The notes beneath the pieces were generated by a model. That model saw nothing but the letters and a program-made list of their open reading frames with translations, searched no databases and was not told where the DNA came from. A stretch of DNA of 64,000 nt, taken from NCBI GenBank assembly GCA_943736015.1, contig OX031070.1:39920173-39984172 (forward strand), given 5' to 3'. Within the stretch, counting starts at the first letter, position 1. Each line of letters starts with the position of its first letter. Made by a program: the position numbers and the translations under genes. Of the stretch, positions 57,901 through 61,689 are shown in pieces. The stretch is from Tridacna crocea (Eukaryota; Mollusca; Bivalvia; Cardiida; Cardiidae).

Positions 57901-60900
57901 TTGTGTGCACTCTAGAGGCCACATTTTCTGCCTGATACTGTTCAAACTTGGTCAGAATGTTTGTTTTGGTGATGTCTCAGAAGACTTTGATATTAAGTGA
58001 TTGTCGAGTCCAAAACTAGGTCACTTTGTCAAATCTTTGAAAAACCTTTTGTATGCTGTAGAGGCCACATTTTCAGTCCAATACTCATGAAACTTGGTCA
58101 GAATGTTTGTCTAATGGATATCTCAAAAGTGTTTGATAATGGGTAATGTCTGATAAAAAACTAGGTCACTGGGAAACTAGATTGAAAATGGTTCATGTTT
58201 GGTCAATAGACTCAGGTGAGCGATTTCAGGGCCATCATCGCCATCTTGTTTCTTTCAGATATGCTCATTATTTTAAAGATGAAAATGGTACGGAGTATAG
58301 AACATTATTTAAAGCATATGGTATCAAGTTTATTATAACGCTACAAGGCCAGGCTGGACAGTTTCGTATCGTTCCTCTCATGACCAAATTTGGAAGTGGA
58401 TTGGCCATTCTTGGAATTGTAGGTATCTCTAGCTATCCATCTTGCATAGATTTTACTTAACAACCAGCAGTTTTCATGACCTTGAGTGAGAAGGCTTTGG
58501 AAATATTGAAGTAAAAGGAGAAAATGCTTGCAACCAGTATTTTCTCCTTTTTCCCGCAGAGTGTTACAATCTTTCGTAGACAATTTTTACCATTTAATCC
58601 TTTACTAAACAATGCCGACTTTTGACGCCCCTCTGAAGGAAGCCTTTTGAAAAAATTGTGGTAAAAGAAGAAAATGCTGGTAACCAGCATTTTCTCCTTT
58701 TCCTACAATGTTTCCTACTCTATCAAAGAAAATTTACACCATTTGAGCCACACTAAAATTGTTATCTGCGAATGCTTTCAGTTTGGACAAGAGTAAAATT
58801 TTGTCGTCTGGTAAAGGTTTAAGTCATTTTTGAATTGTTGTCTGCAAATGTGTTGAATCTGAATGAATTTAAAGGTCTGTCATTTTGTGAAAGAAAAGAA
58901 AACATTGTAATTTAAGGGAGTTTATGCCAAGATATATCACCACATAGGGAACACTTAAGATTATATACATGTTGGTTTATTTATGTGGATGCCCTAGATA
59001 AGAGAATGTGCATTATGGGAAATACAGAAGGCTGTGTTCTAGTTCACAACATTATGACACATTATTTGCTTTGTTTGTTCATTTGTTTGGTGTTTAACTC
59101 TTTACCACATGACAAAATTTAGACCAACCCAAATTCAAAGCACTTGCAGAGAACAAATTGAATGTGACTCAAAAATTGAAATTTGGTTTGGGAAGGTAAG
59201 AAAACACTGGGAAAAGGAGAAAGTGCTGGTTACCAGCATTTTCTCCTTTTCCCACAATGTTTTCAAAAGGCTTCTTTCCCAGGGTCGTTAAATGTCGGGA
59301 TTGTGTGGTAAAGAGTTAACACAGACAGCATCATCAATTCAATGTATTTCATTTGCTGCAAGCACACCCAATATGAACTTAGATGTTGACAGGCTCTAAA
59401 ACACCATTCATTCATTCATTTAACACAGTGTTAATCCATTACCACACAATCCCTACTTTTGACGCCCCAGAGAAAGAAGCCTTTTGAAAGCACTATGGGA
59501 AAAGGAGAAAATGCTGGTAACCAGCATTTTCTCCTTTTCCCAAAGTGTTTTCTACCCTTTCCAGAACAAGTTTCAATTTTTCAGTCACCTTTATTTTTTT
59601 GTCTGCAAATGCTTTCAATTTGGACCAGTCTAAATTTTTCTCATGTGATAATGGGTTAAACACTATTTCATTTGTAAAACAGTGGCCAGTGCAACATCCA
59701 CATAGGGTTCCTTTACCAGTACTGGGCACAAAATTCTTTGCAAGCACCAGGCTGCTTTTCTAGACCAATATTAAATATGATAAACAATCTGTAATGTAGA
59801 CTTTTGACGCTCCTGAAAAAGTAGCCTTTTGAAAACGTTGTAGGAAAAGAAGAAAATGCTGGTAACCAGCATTTTCTCCTTTTCCCACAATGTTTGCTTC
59901 CCTTTCCAAATCAAATTTCAGTTTTTAATTCATGTTTATTTTGTCATCTGCAAATGCTTTCAATTTGGAATGTAGACTTTTGACGCTCCTGAAAAAGTAG
60001 CCTTTTGAAAACATTGTGGGAAAAGAAGAAAATGCTGGTAACCAGCATTTTCTCCTTTTCCCACAATGTTTACTACCCTTTCCAAATCAAATTTCAGTTT
60101 TTGATTCATGTTTATTTTGTCGTCTGCAAATGCTTTCAATTTGGACTATTCCAAAATTTCGTCGTTTGGGAAAGAGTTTAAGACCTTGAGAAAGAGGCCC
60201 ATTTTCAATTCCTTTGAAAACAAATTTTACGGTTGAGCCACATTTAATATGTCAACTGCAAGTTCACTCATTTTAGACAAGACTTTAAAGATGCCTGTCT
60301 ACAGCCGGTGAGCAGAAACGCTGTTAAATTTCAAAAAGAAAAATAGAATGGTACAGAAATCTGTCCTTTGTGTACACTAGGATAAATTACTGACATTTAT
60401 CGTGTAAATGAAAAAAGAAACACGGGGGTTTGTGTGAAAAACCGAAAATTGGCCAGAAGAAAACTGGCTGACGATCGAGGCTGTAAACAATGGCAGTGAC
60501 TCACAGAAATTTATCGTTGGTTTCCGCCTAGAGTCGGATACAGTGTAACTTACATATAGTTTTGATCTCCGTCTAAAAATAGAGGCTGCATCAGAGAAGC
60601 ATCCATTTTCCTTTATTTACCGCATCAAGGCCAAGGTCAAATATAGTCACGTTACGGAATGCATGATCATCATTTGAATCTACCCGAGTGTATAACGGAT
60701 ATCGAAAATCTTCGATTCAAAATCCGGAAACGACCAGTCTGTTTACATTGAAGGCCGCAAGTCCGCGAAATGCATTTTCTATCAGGCGTAATCTAAGCAA
60801 CCTTGCAACCGTCAGGCGCAGTATTTGGCATAGATATATAAGAATGACTATATTTTGATAAAATAAAAACAAAATGAGTTAAAACTGGCTTAAAATGAGT

Positions 60901-61200
60901 ATTATTGCCTCTTTAAATATTTGCAGATGACATATAATTTATGGCTGGAATACTTATCTCTTGACGAATAGCAAATAATGGGAAAAAGAGGAAATGGTGA
61001 TTACCAGCATTTTTTTCCTTTTTCCACAATGTTTTCTTAGGGTTTTCAAAACCCTGCAATGGTTGATAAAAACTTTAGGTTTCACTCTTTGGTTTCAGGC
61101 CACCATTATCTGTGATATTTTTGTGTTGTACTGTCTTAAAGCACGGAATGTTTACCGAGACAAGAAGTACCTTCAGGTAGTAGGTGATGACGCATATAAG
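24810..61200 (+). CDS. P2RX4-like: P2X ATP-gated cation channel, P2X4-like, with alternative exon 7
   Basis: Ten exon positions join in phase to 389 residues, the P2X4 length, before an unresolved tail. P2X channels are trimers in the plasma membrane, opened by extracellular ATP. Seen: cytosolic FEYDTPR with Thr18; first membrane helix about 27-47; ATP-contact lysines K68 and K70 (TTKVKG); NFT (192-194); NFR (300-302); K320; ten ectodomain cysteines (119, 130, 137, 154, 166, 172, 225, 235, 270, 279), as in all animal P2X; second helix about 336-366; and the YxxxK surface motif (Y374-K378). Exon borders match vertebrate P2X genes as I recall them. Exon 7 is present twice (7a, 7b). The start is the only ATG upstream of FEYDTPR in frame. 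The gene end may lie beyond 61200. Confidence 0.95.
25522..25728. mobile_element. MITE with about 38-bp inverted ends, unclassified
   Basis: GGGAAGGGCCAGGAAGCGTA with TTTTCGGATTA, against the complement of TAATCCGAAAATACACTTCC and TGGCCCTTCCGTAGTGTC. No target duplication settled. Confidence 0.75.
25729..26173. other. P2X intron 1, nothing recognised
   Basis: AT-rich; no repeat or exon identified. Confidence 0.4.
26174..26380 (+). mobile_element. piggyBac-type MITE, family B, one palindrome arm deleted
   Basis: TTAACCCTTTACTCCACAGA to GGGTAAAGGGTTAA; GACGAGCAATTTCACC follows directly on GTG, so about 25 bp of the first arm is gone. Confidence 0.9.
26862..27205 (+). repeat. Tandem duplication, 172-bp unit, two copies
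   Basis: CATCACTAGCCCCGAAAGCG starts at 26862 and again at 27034; the units stay alike through AGCTCCAGATTTCTCTAAAC and CTGAGTGAATT. Confidence 0.9.
27206..27604. other. P2X intron 1, open frame of unknown meaning
   Basis: An 88-codon plus frame (27223-27489) begins [19 protein letters not shown] but resembles no family I know, and its end runs through degraded MITE-like sequence. Probably not a gene. Confidence 0.3.
27605..27905 (-). mobile_element. Chimera of family A and family C MITEs
   Basis: Starts as family A (subtype with GATGATTTTTCTATATGA) up to its palindrome apex, GCTGGTTAC, then continues as family C from GAGTTTGCAGACGAC through apex TTGCTCGTTACGAGC to CTTGTTTGGGAAACG. Confidence 0.8.
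27906..28060 (-). mobile_element. Family A MITE remnant
   Basis: CAGAAATTGAAATTTGTTTT then a damaged palindrome and CAGGGATTGTTCAG. Confidence 0.65.
28086..28319 (+). mobile_element. piggyBac-type MITE, family A, diverged
   Basis: TTAAACCTTTAACACACAAT to GTGGTAAAGAGCTAA. Confidence 0.8.
28320..28500 (+). mobile_element. Family A MITE remnant
   Basis: GCCTTTGGAAACATAGTG, apex GCTGGTAACCAG, then a poorly kept long arm. Confidence 0.65.
28505..28590. repeat. Palindrome with GATCAAGATCAGACT
   Basis: GTGCAGATCAAGATCAGACT against TCTGATCTTAGATCC. Related copies occur near 22205, 39755 and 56060. Confidence 0.6.
28730..29045. mobile_element. Two family A MITE remnants
   Basis: 28740-28885 keeps a minus copy with a damaged palindrome; 28972-29045 keeps the plus long arm ending GGTAATGAGTTAA. 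Confidence 0.6.
29091..29928. mobile_element. hAT-like non-autonomous element
   Basis: Ends CAGGGTTCAAATTTC and GGAATTTCGAACCCTG are inverted and have the common hAT form CAGGGTTCGAAATT. Flanks GCCAA (29086-29090 and 29929-29933) are a 5-bp duplication. Subterminal repeats of CTTGCAAA-type words lie at both ends. No transposase frame. Confidence 0.82.
30003..30055 (+). mobile_element. Family A MITE fragment
   Basis: GCCAGCATATTCTCCTTATC then CAACAATGTTTTTA, cut by the next repeat. Confidence 0.5.
30056..30766 (+). repeat. Family F repeat, right end replaced by family G
   Basis: TTTTTAGCTCACCTGAGCAC start, then ~145-bp units with GAGGCCACATTTT, TTGGTCAGAATGTTTG and AACTAGGTCACTAGGTCAA. Confidence 0.8.
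31274..31496 (+). mobile_element. piggyBac-type MITE, family A, inside composite copy 1
   Basis: Left end TAAGTCTTTACCATAC, right GGTAAAGAGTTAA; matching copy at 49498. Confidence 0.88.
31757..31983 (-). mobile_element. Old family A MITE inside composite copy 1
   Basis: TTAACTATTACCAGAAGACA to GGTAATTGTTAA; palindrome eroded; matching copy at 50206. Confidence 0.8.
32073..32172 (+). pseudogene. Decayed tandem copy A of P2X exon 2
   Basis: After gcag it reads TTTGTCATTGTATATCAG, AAAGGGTACCAGGAATTTGA and later ACATCAAATA, aligning with the exon 2 start. The frame gives YQKGYQEFE, but both ATP-contact lysines and the donor are gone and a stop follows. Confidence 0.8.
32216..32312 (+). pseudogene. 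Decayed tandem copy B of P2X exon 2
   Basis: After ttttcag it reads GTATGCCATTAAATATCAGA, GTGTACCAGGAGTTTGA and TTCATCAAATACAAGTTGA, aligned with exon 2 but with a deleted middle, lost lysines and an in-frame stop. It starts 143 bp after copy A. Without the later MITE, the real exon would start about 125-130 bp further on. Confidence 0.82.
32321..32549 (+). mobile_element. piggyBac-type MITE, family A, next to P2X exon 2
   Basis: TTAACCCATTACCACACAAT to GGTAAAGAGTTAA. Only a T-rich 20 bp separates it from exon 2; it lies between ghost copy B and the real exon. Confidence 0.94.
32570..32723 (+). CDS. P2RX4-like: P2X exon 2 (residues 46-97), ATP-site lysines
   Basis: [21 protein letters not shown]68 and K70, then [13 protein letters not shown]. 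The acceptor has a long T-run and lies 20 bp after a MITE. Two ruined copies of its first half lie upstream. Confidence 0.96.
32730..33390. other. P2X intron 2, nothing recognised
   Basis: No repeat family or exon identified. Confidence 0.4.
33395..33784. mobile_element. Mutator-like element, copy 2
   Basis: CATCTTAGTGAGCCAAGGTT to TTGGCTTGCAAAGATG; flanks ACTAGAAGGT and ACTAGACGGT. Interior TTTACATCATATTTCTAAAA and CATCCACGTGGGTTTCCAT shared with copy 4. Confidence 0.88.
33854..34083 (+). mobile_element. piggyBac-type MITE, family A
   Basis: TTAACCCTTTACCACACAAT to CTGGTAAAGTGTTCA; right TTAA decayed. Confidence 0.9.
34225..34443 (+). mobile_element. piggyBac-type MITE, family A
   Basis: Short arm lacks about 10 bp between CCCTAC and TCTGAGAAAG; both TTAA present. 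Confidence 0.92.
34590..34661 (+). CDS. P2RX4-like: P2X exon 3 (residues 98-121)
   Basis: [20 protein letters not shown] plus LCEE; Cys119 is the first ectodomain cysteine. Acceptor tttgtag, donor gtaagt. Confidence 0.95.
34725..35940 (+). repeat. Family E element with seven exact 156-bp tandem units
   Basis: Opens with hairpin CCCCCGCCGAAAGGCGGCGG and a GTCCGTCC-rich stretch. GTCCGGAGCATATCTCC recurs at 34833, 34989, 35145, 35301, 35457, 35613 and 35769, and the last unit closes at 35924: spacing 156 each time. Because 156 is a multiple of three, long antisense frames arise by chance. Confidence 0.93.
36020..36850 (+). repeat. Second family E element, diverged
   Basis: TATCCCCCTGGTGGGGGGG start, units with ATAACTCTG, GAGTTATTG and TTTTTCAGGC, and an end near CGGCGGGGGATATC. 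Confidence 0.7.
37080..37477 (-). repeat. Family G repeat, reversed
   Basis: GTGACCCCCTGGACAGGATC start and GTTTGGCTAGTGGAGCTAAA end, as at 590-995. Confidence 0.65.
37478..37808. repeat. Family F fragments with a family H piece
   Basis: F-type TTTGTCAGAATGTTTGTT and the F end GGGCCATTATGGCCCTCTTG surround a family H end (CGCGAAAAGGGGCATTCGGA) at about 37528-37580. Confidence 0.65.
37901..37979 (+). CDS. P2RX4-like: P2X exon 4 (residues 122-148)
   Basis: [20 protein letters not shown], head domain with Cys130 and Cys137. Acceptor ttttttgcag, donor gtatgt. Confidence 0.92.
38022..38249 (+). mobile_element. piggyBac-type MITE, family C
   Basis: TTATTCCTTTCCCAAACAAG to TTTGGGAAAGGGTTAA; near-perfect palindrome with apex TTGCTCATAACGAGCAA. 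Starts 42 bp after P2X exon 4. Confidence 0.9.
38250..38654 (-). mobile_element. Two decayed family A MITEs
   Basis: 38250-38462 keeps AAAGCTCTTGCAGACAACA; 38484-38654 keeps AATTTTAGACATGTCTAA and GTTTGGTAAAGGGTTA with half the palindrome gone. Confidence 0.65.
38701..38825 (+). mobile_element. Family A MITE, right part lost
   Basis: TTAACCCTTTACCACAAAAT start, one palindrome arm only. Confidence 0.75.
38860..39060 (+). repeat. Fragment of a family F/G-type repeat
   Basis: TTTTTAGCTATTGTGATCGG, a CGTCCGTCTGTCC run and GAAATGATCCTTAGGTCATG; no end seen. Confidence 0.5.
39147..39246 (+). CDS. P2RX4-like: P2X exon 5 (residues 148-181)
   Basis: [19 protein letters not shown] then [11 protein letters not shown], with three conserved cysteines and a possible N-glycosylation site (NST). 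Donor gtgagt; a MITE starts 10 bp later. Confidence 0.95.
39257..39484 (+). mobile_element. piggyBac-type MITE, family A
   Basis: Left end decayed; shares its right TTAA (39481) with the next copy. Starts 10 bp after P2X exon 5. Confidence 0.85.
39481..39710 (+). mobile_element. piggyBac-type MITE, family A, back to back with the previous
   Basis: TTAACCCTTTACCAAACAAT to GGTAAAGAGTTAA. Confidence 0.92.
39950..40092 (+). mobile_element. Decayed family A MITE
   Basis: AAAACATTGTAGGCCAAGGA with apex GCTGGTAACCAGC; arms eroded. Confidence 0.65.
40093..40311 (-). mobile_element. piggyBac-type MITE, family A, paired stem change
   Basis: TTAACTTTTTACCAAATGAC start. One arm reads GGGACAAAATG and the other CATTTTGTCC, a compensating change in the stem. 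Confidence 0.8.
40396..40613 (+). mobile_element. piggyBac-type MITE, family A, diverged
   Basis: CATATACCACACATTGTAG to ATCTGGTAAAAGGTCAA. The paired change GGGAACAGG and CCTATTCCC is only half compensated. Confidence 0.8.
40776..40862 (+). CDS. P2RX4-like: P2X exon 6 (residues 181-210), NFT motif
   Basis: [20 protein letters not shown], with Phe193-Thr194 of the ATP pocket, then EFPKFGVK. Ends two bases into an Arg codon, the phase that both exon 7 versions accept. Confidence 0.96.
40880..41370 (-). mobile_element. Family A MITE pieces interrupted by a family B MITE
   Basis: AGGCTGGTCCAACTTAA before 41004 continues after 41230 as AAAGCATATGCAGATGA. The same junction in an empty copy (38518) reads TCTAACTTAAAAGCATTTG. 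Confidence 0.8.
41004..41230 (+). mobile_element. piggyBac-type MITE, family B, nested
   Basis: TTAACCCTTTACTCCATAGA to GGGTAAAGGGTTAA; inserted at a TTAA inside a family A copy. Confidence 0.93.
41374..42440 (+). repeat. Family G-type repeat, diverged
   Basis: AGCTGGCTTATGTCATG start, TGGTTGCTATGGCAACAAAT, end TTAGCCAGTGGAGCAACACA and GGGCCATCATG. Holds the MITE at 42135. Confidence 0.6.
42135..42362 (-). mobile_element. piggyBac-type MITE, family A
   Basis: TTAACCCATTACCAAACAAC to GTGGTAATGGGTTAA. Confidence 0.93.
42508..42890 (+). mobile_element. Two family A MITE remnants
   Basis: 42508-42632 is a right half (TTTATTTTGTCGTCTGCAAA); 42715-42890 is a heavily decayed copy. Confidence 0.6.
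42910..43138 (+). mobile_element. piggyBac-type MITE, family A, upstream of exon 7a
   Basis: TTAACCCATTACCACACAAT to GTGGTAAGGAGTTAA; CACTG/CAGTG stem. Confidence 0.93.
43230..43408 (-). mobile_element. Decayed family A MITE just before exon 7a
   Basis: AAGGGTAGAAGACATTGTTG and GGATTGTTTGGTAAAGGCTT; ends about 32 bp before exon 7a. Confidence 0.65.
43441..43585 (+). CDS. P2RX4-like: P2X exon 7a (residues 210-258), first alternative
   Basis: 145 bp, enters with one base (AG|A) and leaves at a codon end. Reads [15 protein letters not shown], then Cys235 in [11 protein letters not shown], and [10 protein letters not shown]. Corresponds to the P2X4 segment beginning KRNILPN and ending DMAVE, which forms the dorsal-fin region and part of the adenine-contact wall. 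Acceptor ttacag, donor gtatca. Confidence 0.93.
43711..44256. mobile_element. Mutator-like element, copy 3
   Basis: CATCTTCGCGAGCCAAGGTT to CCTTGGCTTGCAATGATG; flanks GTTGAAATG and GTGGAAATG. Confidence 0.88.
44300..44506 (-). mobile_element. piggyBac-type MITE, family A, downstream of exon 7a
   Basis: TTAACCCTTTACCAAACGAC to GTGGTAAAGGGTTAA; about 20 bp of the long arm missing. Confidence 0.92.
44559..45978 (+). repeat. Family F element with ~166-bp tandem units
   Basis: TTAGCTCACCTGAGCACAAC start, GGGCCATCTTGGCCCTCTTG end. GAATGGGGGCT-type words recur at 44926, 45091, 45257, 45423, 45589 and 45755, spacing 165-166. Confidence 0.88.
45979..46230 (+). repeat. Truncated second family F element
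   Basis: GTTCACCTAAGCACGAGGTG start and GTCCGTCCATCTGTCTGTCC; no end. Confidence 0.6.
46620..46750 (+). mobile_element. Family A MITE, right half, diverged
   Basis: AGCAAATGCTCTTAATTTGG and TTTAGAATTTTGTTGTT; its last part is duplicated at 47010-47085. Confidence 0.6.
46780..47007 (+). mobile_element. piggyBac-type MITE, family B
   Basis: TTAATCCTTTACTCCATAGA to TATGGGGTAAAGGGTTTA. Confidence 0.88.
47088..47477 (-). mobile_element. Double family B MITE (one and a half copies)
   Basis: TTAACCCTTTACCCCATAAG start. The CATAAGGCATTTCTATGGTA segment occurs at about 47103 and again at 47267; one TTAA at each outer end. Ends 64 bp before exon 7b. Confidence 0.85.
47541..47691 (+). CDS. P2RX4-like: P2X exon 7b, second alternative to exon 7a
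   Basis: 151 bp with the same entry and exit phases as 7a. Reads [15 protein letters not shown], then [15 protein letters not shown] and TNFSTLSVK. The two cysteines, N-x-S/T near the start, CPI, LK and NFS are shared with 7a; most other positions differ. Acceptor ttcatttcag, donor gtaaat. The frame is open through the whole exon only in the P2X phase. If spliced after 7a the frame shifts and meets a stop within 11 codons, so the pair should be mutually exclusive. Confidence 0.92.
47783..48226 (-). mobile_element. Old family A MITE interrupted by a younger one
   Basis: GCAGATGACAAATTAA before the insert continues after it as ATGTAGCTCAAAGAATGATG. The undisturbed subtype reads GACAACAAATTAAACATTGA. 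Confidence 0.75.
47840..48068 (+). mobile_element. piggyBac-type MITE, family A, nested
   Basis: TTAACCCTTTCCCAAACAAT to GGGAAAAGGTTAA; target is a TTAA of the older copy. Confidence 0.9.
48227..48464. other. P2X intron sequence, nothing recognised
   Basis: No exon or named repeat seen. Confidence 0.35.
48465..48693 (-). mobile_element. piggyBac-type MITE, family A, perfect 67-bp palindrome
   Basis: The palindrome at 48572-48638 is perfect around one central base, with the CACTG/CAGTG pair. Right end GGTAATGGGTTAA. Confidence 0.93.
49498..49725 (+). mobile_element. piggyBac-type MITE, family A, inside composite copy 2
   Basis: Matches the copy at 31274, including its unusual left end TAAGTCTTTACCATAC. 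Confidence 0.88.
49979..50209 (+). mobile_element. piggyBac-type MITE, family A, unique to copy 2
   Basis: Flanked by TTAA twice, where copy 1 has a single TTAA at 31757: a filled site against an empty site. Confidence 0.94.
50206..50433 (-). mobile_element. Old family A MITE inside composite copy 2
   Basis: TTAACTACAACCAGAAGACA to GGTAATTGTTAA, matching 31757-31983. Confidence 0.82.
50849..51015. repeat. Long palindrome, unclassified element
   Basis: ATAATCTTCTTTCTATTGTG and its complement at the ends. TTTGAGTTATGAGGCGCAC pairs with GTGCCTCATAACTCACAA around CTCGGGCTATTGCCCTCG. Confidence 0.75.
51244..51471 (+). mobile_element. piggyBac-type MITE, family A
   Basis: Shares its right TTAA with the next, oppositely oriented copy. 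Confidence 0.92.
51468..51696 (-). mobile_element. piggyBac-type MITE, family A, tail to tail with the previous
   Basis: TTAACTCATTACCAAACGAA to GTGGTAATGGGTTAA. Confidence 0.92.
51697..52073. other. P2X intron sequence, nothing recognised
   Basis: No exon or named repeat seen. Confidence 0.4.
52074..52301 (+). mobile_element. piggyBac-type MITE, family A
   Basis: ATAACTCTTTACCACACAAT to GTGGTAAAGGGTTAA. Confidence 0.9.
52330..52385 (-). mobile_element. SINE head fragment
   Basis: Complement reads GTGCTGTGGTGCAGTGGTCA and GTTCGAGTCACAGG, like tRNA boxes A and B; no tail. Confidence 0.4.
52519..52913. mobile_element. Mutator-like element, copy 4
   Basis: CATCTTCGCGAGCCAAG to TTGTCTTGCGAAGATG with a perfect 9-bp flank duplication, CTAGCAAAT, at 52510-52518 and 52914-52922. 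Confidence 0.92.
53035..53158 (+). mobile_element. Family A MITE, right half
   Basis: CTACCCTTCCCAAAACAAGT to CTGGTAAAGAGTTAA. Confidence 0.75.
53272..53625 (-). mobile_element. Family A MITE plus a second fragment
   Basis: 53272-53465: TTAACTCTTTACCAAATGAC start, full palindrome, right end lost. 53505-53625: decayed palindrome, ATTGCTGTTTACCAGCAT. Confidence 0.8.
53842..54005. mobile_element. Palindromic MITE, family D, left end short
   Basis: TGGCTAAACCAAATGGTTTA centre; right end GGTTGGTGAATAGGGACCC. Confidence 0.88.
54048..54276 (-). mobile_element. piggyBac-type MITE, family C
   Basis: TTAACACTTTCCCAAATGAC to GTTTGGGAAAGAGTTAA. Confidence 0.9.
54425..54640 (-). mobile_element. piggyBac-type MITE, family A, apex deleted symmetrically
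   Basis: GAGAAAATGCATTTTCTCC joins the two arms directly; the GCTGGT and ACCAGC halves are both missing, so the stem stays perfect. Confidence 0.9.
54713..55574 (+). repeat. Family F element
   Basis: TTAGCTCACCTGAGCACAAA to GGGCCATCATGGCCCTCTTG; internal ~146-bp units starting GAGGCCACATTTT. Confidence 0.88.
55775..56003 (+). mobile_element. piggyBac-type MITE, family A
   Basis: TTAACCCATTGAAACACAAT to GGTAATGAGTTAA. Confidence 0.92.
56181..56311 (+). CDS. P2RX4-like: P2X exon 8 (residues 259-302), NFR motif
   Basis: [27 protein letters not shown] and KGYNFR; last cysteine pair 270/279 and the ATP-contact N300-F301-R302. Donor gtaagg. Confidence 0.97.
56335..56564 (+). mobile_element. piggyBac-type MITE, family A, just after P2X exon 8
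   Basis: GTAACCCATTACCATACAAT start, 23 bp after the exon 8 donor begins; right TTAA at 56561. Confidence 0.9.
56769..58250 (+). repeat. Family F element ending at P2X exon 9
   Basis: TTTTAGCTCACCTGAGCACA start, ~145-bp units, end GGGCCATCATCGCCATCTTG. A MITE core is embedded near 57256-57330. Confidence 0.88.
57256..57330. mobile_element. MITE palindrome core inside family F
   Basis: GGAAACATTGAAGTAAAAGG, ATGCTTACAACCAGTAT and CCCGCAGAGTG. The same odd variant recurs at 58487-58562. Confidence 0.7.
58259..58418 (+). CDS. P2RX4-like: P2X exon 9 (residues 302-355)
   Basis: [20 protein letters not shown] with Lys320 of the ATP site, GQAGQF, then the pore-helix start [13 protein letters not shown]. 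Donor gtaggt at 58419 keeps phase with exon 10. The acceptor sits 9 bp after the end of a family F repeat. Confidence 0.95.
58455..58593 (+). mobile_element. Family A MITE, damaged
   Basis: ACTTAACAACCAGCAGTTTT start; core AATATTGAAGTAAAAGGAG. Confidence 0.65.
58594..58822 (+). mobile_element. piggyBac-type MITE, family A
   Basis: TTAATCCTTTACTAAACAAT to CTGGTAAAGGTTTAA. Confidence 0.88.
59094..59319 (-). mobile_element. piggyBac-type MITE, family A
   Basis: TTAACTCTTTACCACATGAC to GTGGTAAAGAGTTAA. Confidence 0.92.
59431..59659 (+). mobile_element. piggyBac-type MITE, family A
   Basis: TTAATCCATTACCACACAAT to GATAATGGGTTAA. Confidence 0.92.
59781..60181 (+). mobile_element. Family A MITE with an internal 176-bp tandem duplication
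   Basis: AATGTAGACTTTTGACGCTC begins at 59793 and again at 59969. Each unit has its own palindrome, and only the second has the right end (GTTTGGGAAAGAGTTTAA). Confidence 0.88.
60182..60288 (+). mobile_element. Family A MITE remnant
   Basis: GACCTTGAGAAAGAGGCCC and the long arm only; no palindrome. Confidence 0.55.
60289..60912. other. Unclassified stretch, possible TTAA-flanked element
   Basis: Less repetitive and richer in CG words than its surroundings. It lies between ACTTTAAAGATGCCTG and TTGCCTCTTTAAAT, which are weakly inverted. No exon seen. Confidence 0.3.
60915..61060 (-). mobile_element. Decayed family A MITE before P2X exon 10
   Basis: AATATTTGCAGATGACATAT, then GGGAAAAAGAGGAAATGGTG and ACCAGCATTTTTTTCC. 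Confidence 0.6.
61099..61200 (+). CDS. P2RX4-like: P2X exon 10 (residues 356-389), end of helix 2 and tail
   Basis: [20 protein letters not shown] then [14 protein letters not shown], with the YxxxK motif at Y374-K378. Possible donors: gtagga at 61201 (phase 0), gtgatg at 61184 and gtagta at 61177. Without splicing the frame runs to TAA at 61353, through MITE-like sequence. Confidence 0.9.
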
Positions 61201-61349
61201 GTAGGATATTACAGATTACAGTTTCCTGTGATGCAGTTTCTTTCTGTTTTTAACTATAAACAAGATGACAAACTTTCATACTTGTCCATTTCGAAAGCAT
61301 TTGCAGATGATAATTTCAATGAGGCTAAAATGGTGGGGTTCATTTTTAA

Positions 61350-61579
61350 CTAACTCTTTACCCAGCAACAAAATTTTAGACTGGTTCAAATTGAAAGTAT
61401 GTGCAGACAACACAATAAACATAACTAGAAAATAAAAATTTGTTCACAGCATGATAGAAAACATTGTGGGAAAAGGAGAAAATGCTGGTAACCAGCATTT
61501 TCTCCTTTTCCTACAATGTTTTGAAAAGCTTTCTTTCTCAGTATCTTTGAAAATTCGGGTCTGTGTGGTAAAGAGTTAA
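61350..61579 (-). mobile_element. piggyBac-type MITE, family A
   Basis: CTAACTCTTTACCCAGCAAC to GTGGTAAAGAGTTAA; long palindrome almost intact. Confidence 0.9.
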
Positions 61580-61589
61580 ACAGTTTCAG

Positions 61590-61634
61590 ACTTCAATAAT
61601 GAGGGAACACAATACCCATGAAAAAAATTTGTAG
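61590..61634 (+). CDS. Possible P2X terminal exon (weak)
   Basis: Follows cagtttcag just after a MITE. In phase 0 it reads TSIMREHNTHEKNL then TAG; joined to the 61184 donor it would read DFNNEGTQYP then TGA. Another weak candidate starts at 63221 after a good pyrimidine tract (VHNYRLIT then TAA, with AATAAA overlapping). None is recognisable as a P2X tail. Confidence 0.2.
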   Translation, partial: TSIMREHNTHEKNL

Positions 61635-61689
61635 TGTAGTGCTTTTAAAAGGTCCTTGTAAAATACATTAAAAACAGACTGTTTTGCTT

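Noticed and set aside
58419-58428. Alternative donor four bases later after P2X exon 9
   Set aside because: Would leave the wrong phase for exon 10; gtaggt at 58419 fits.
60285-60916. A TTAA-flanked transposon
   Set aside because: The ends are only weakly inverted and the MITE pieces on the two sides have opposite orientation, so they do not form one interrupted target; kept only as unclassified.
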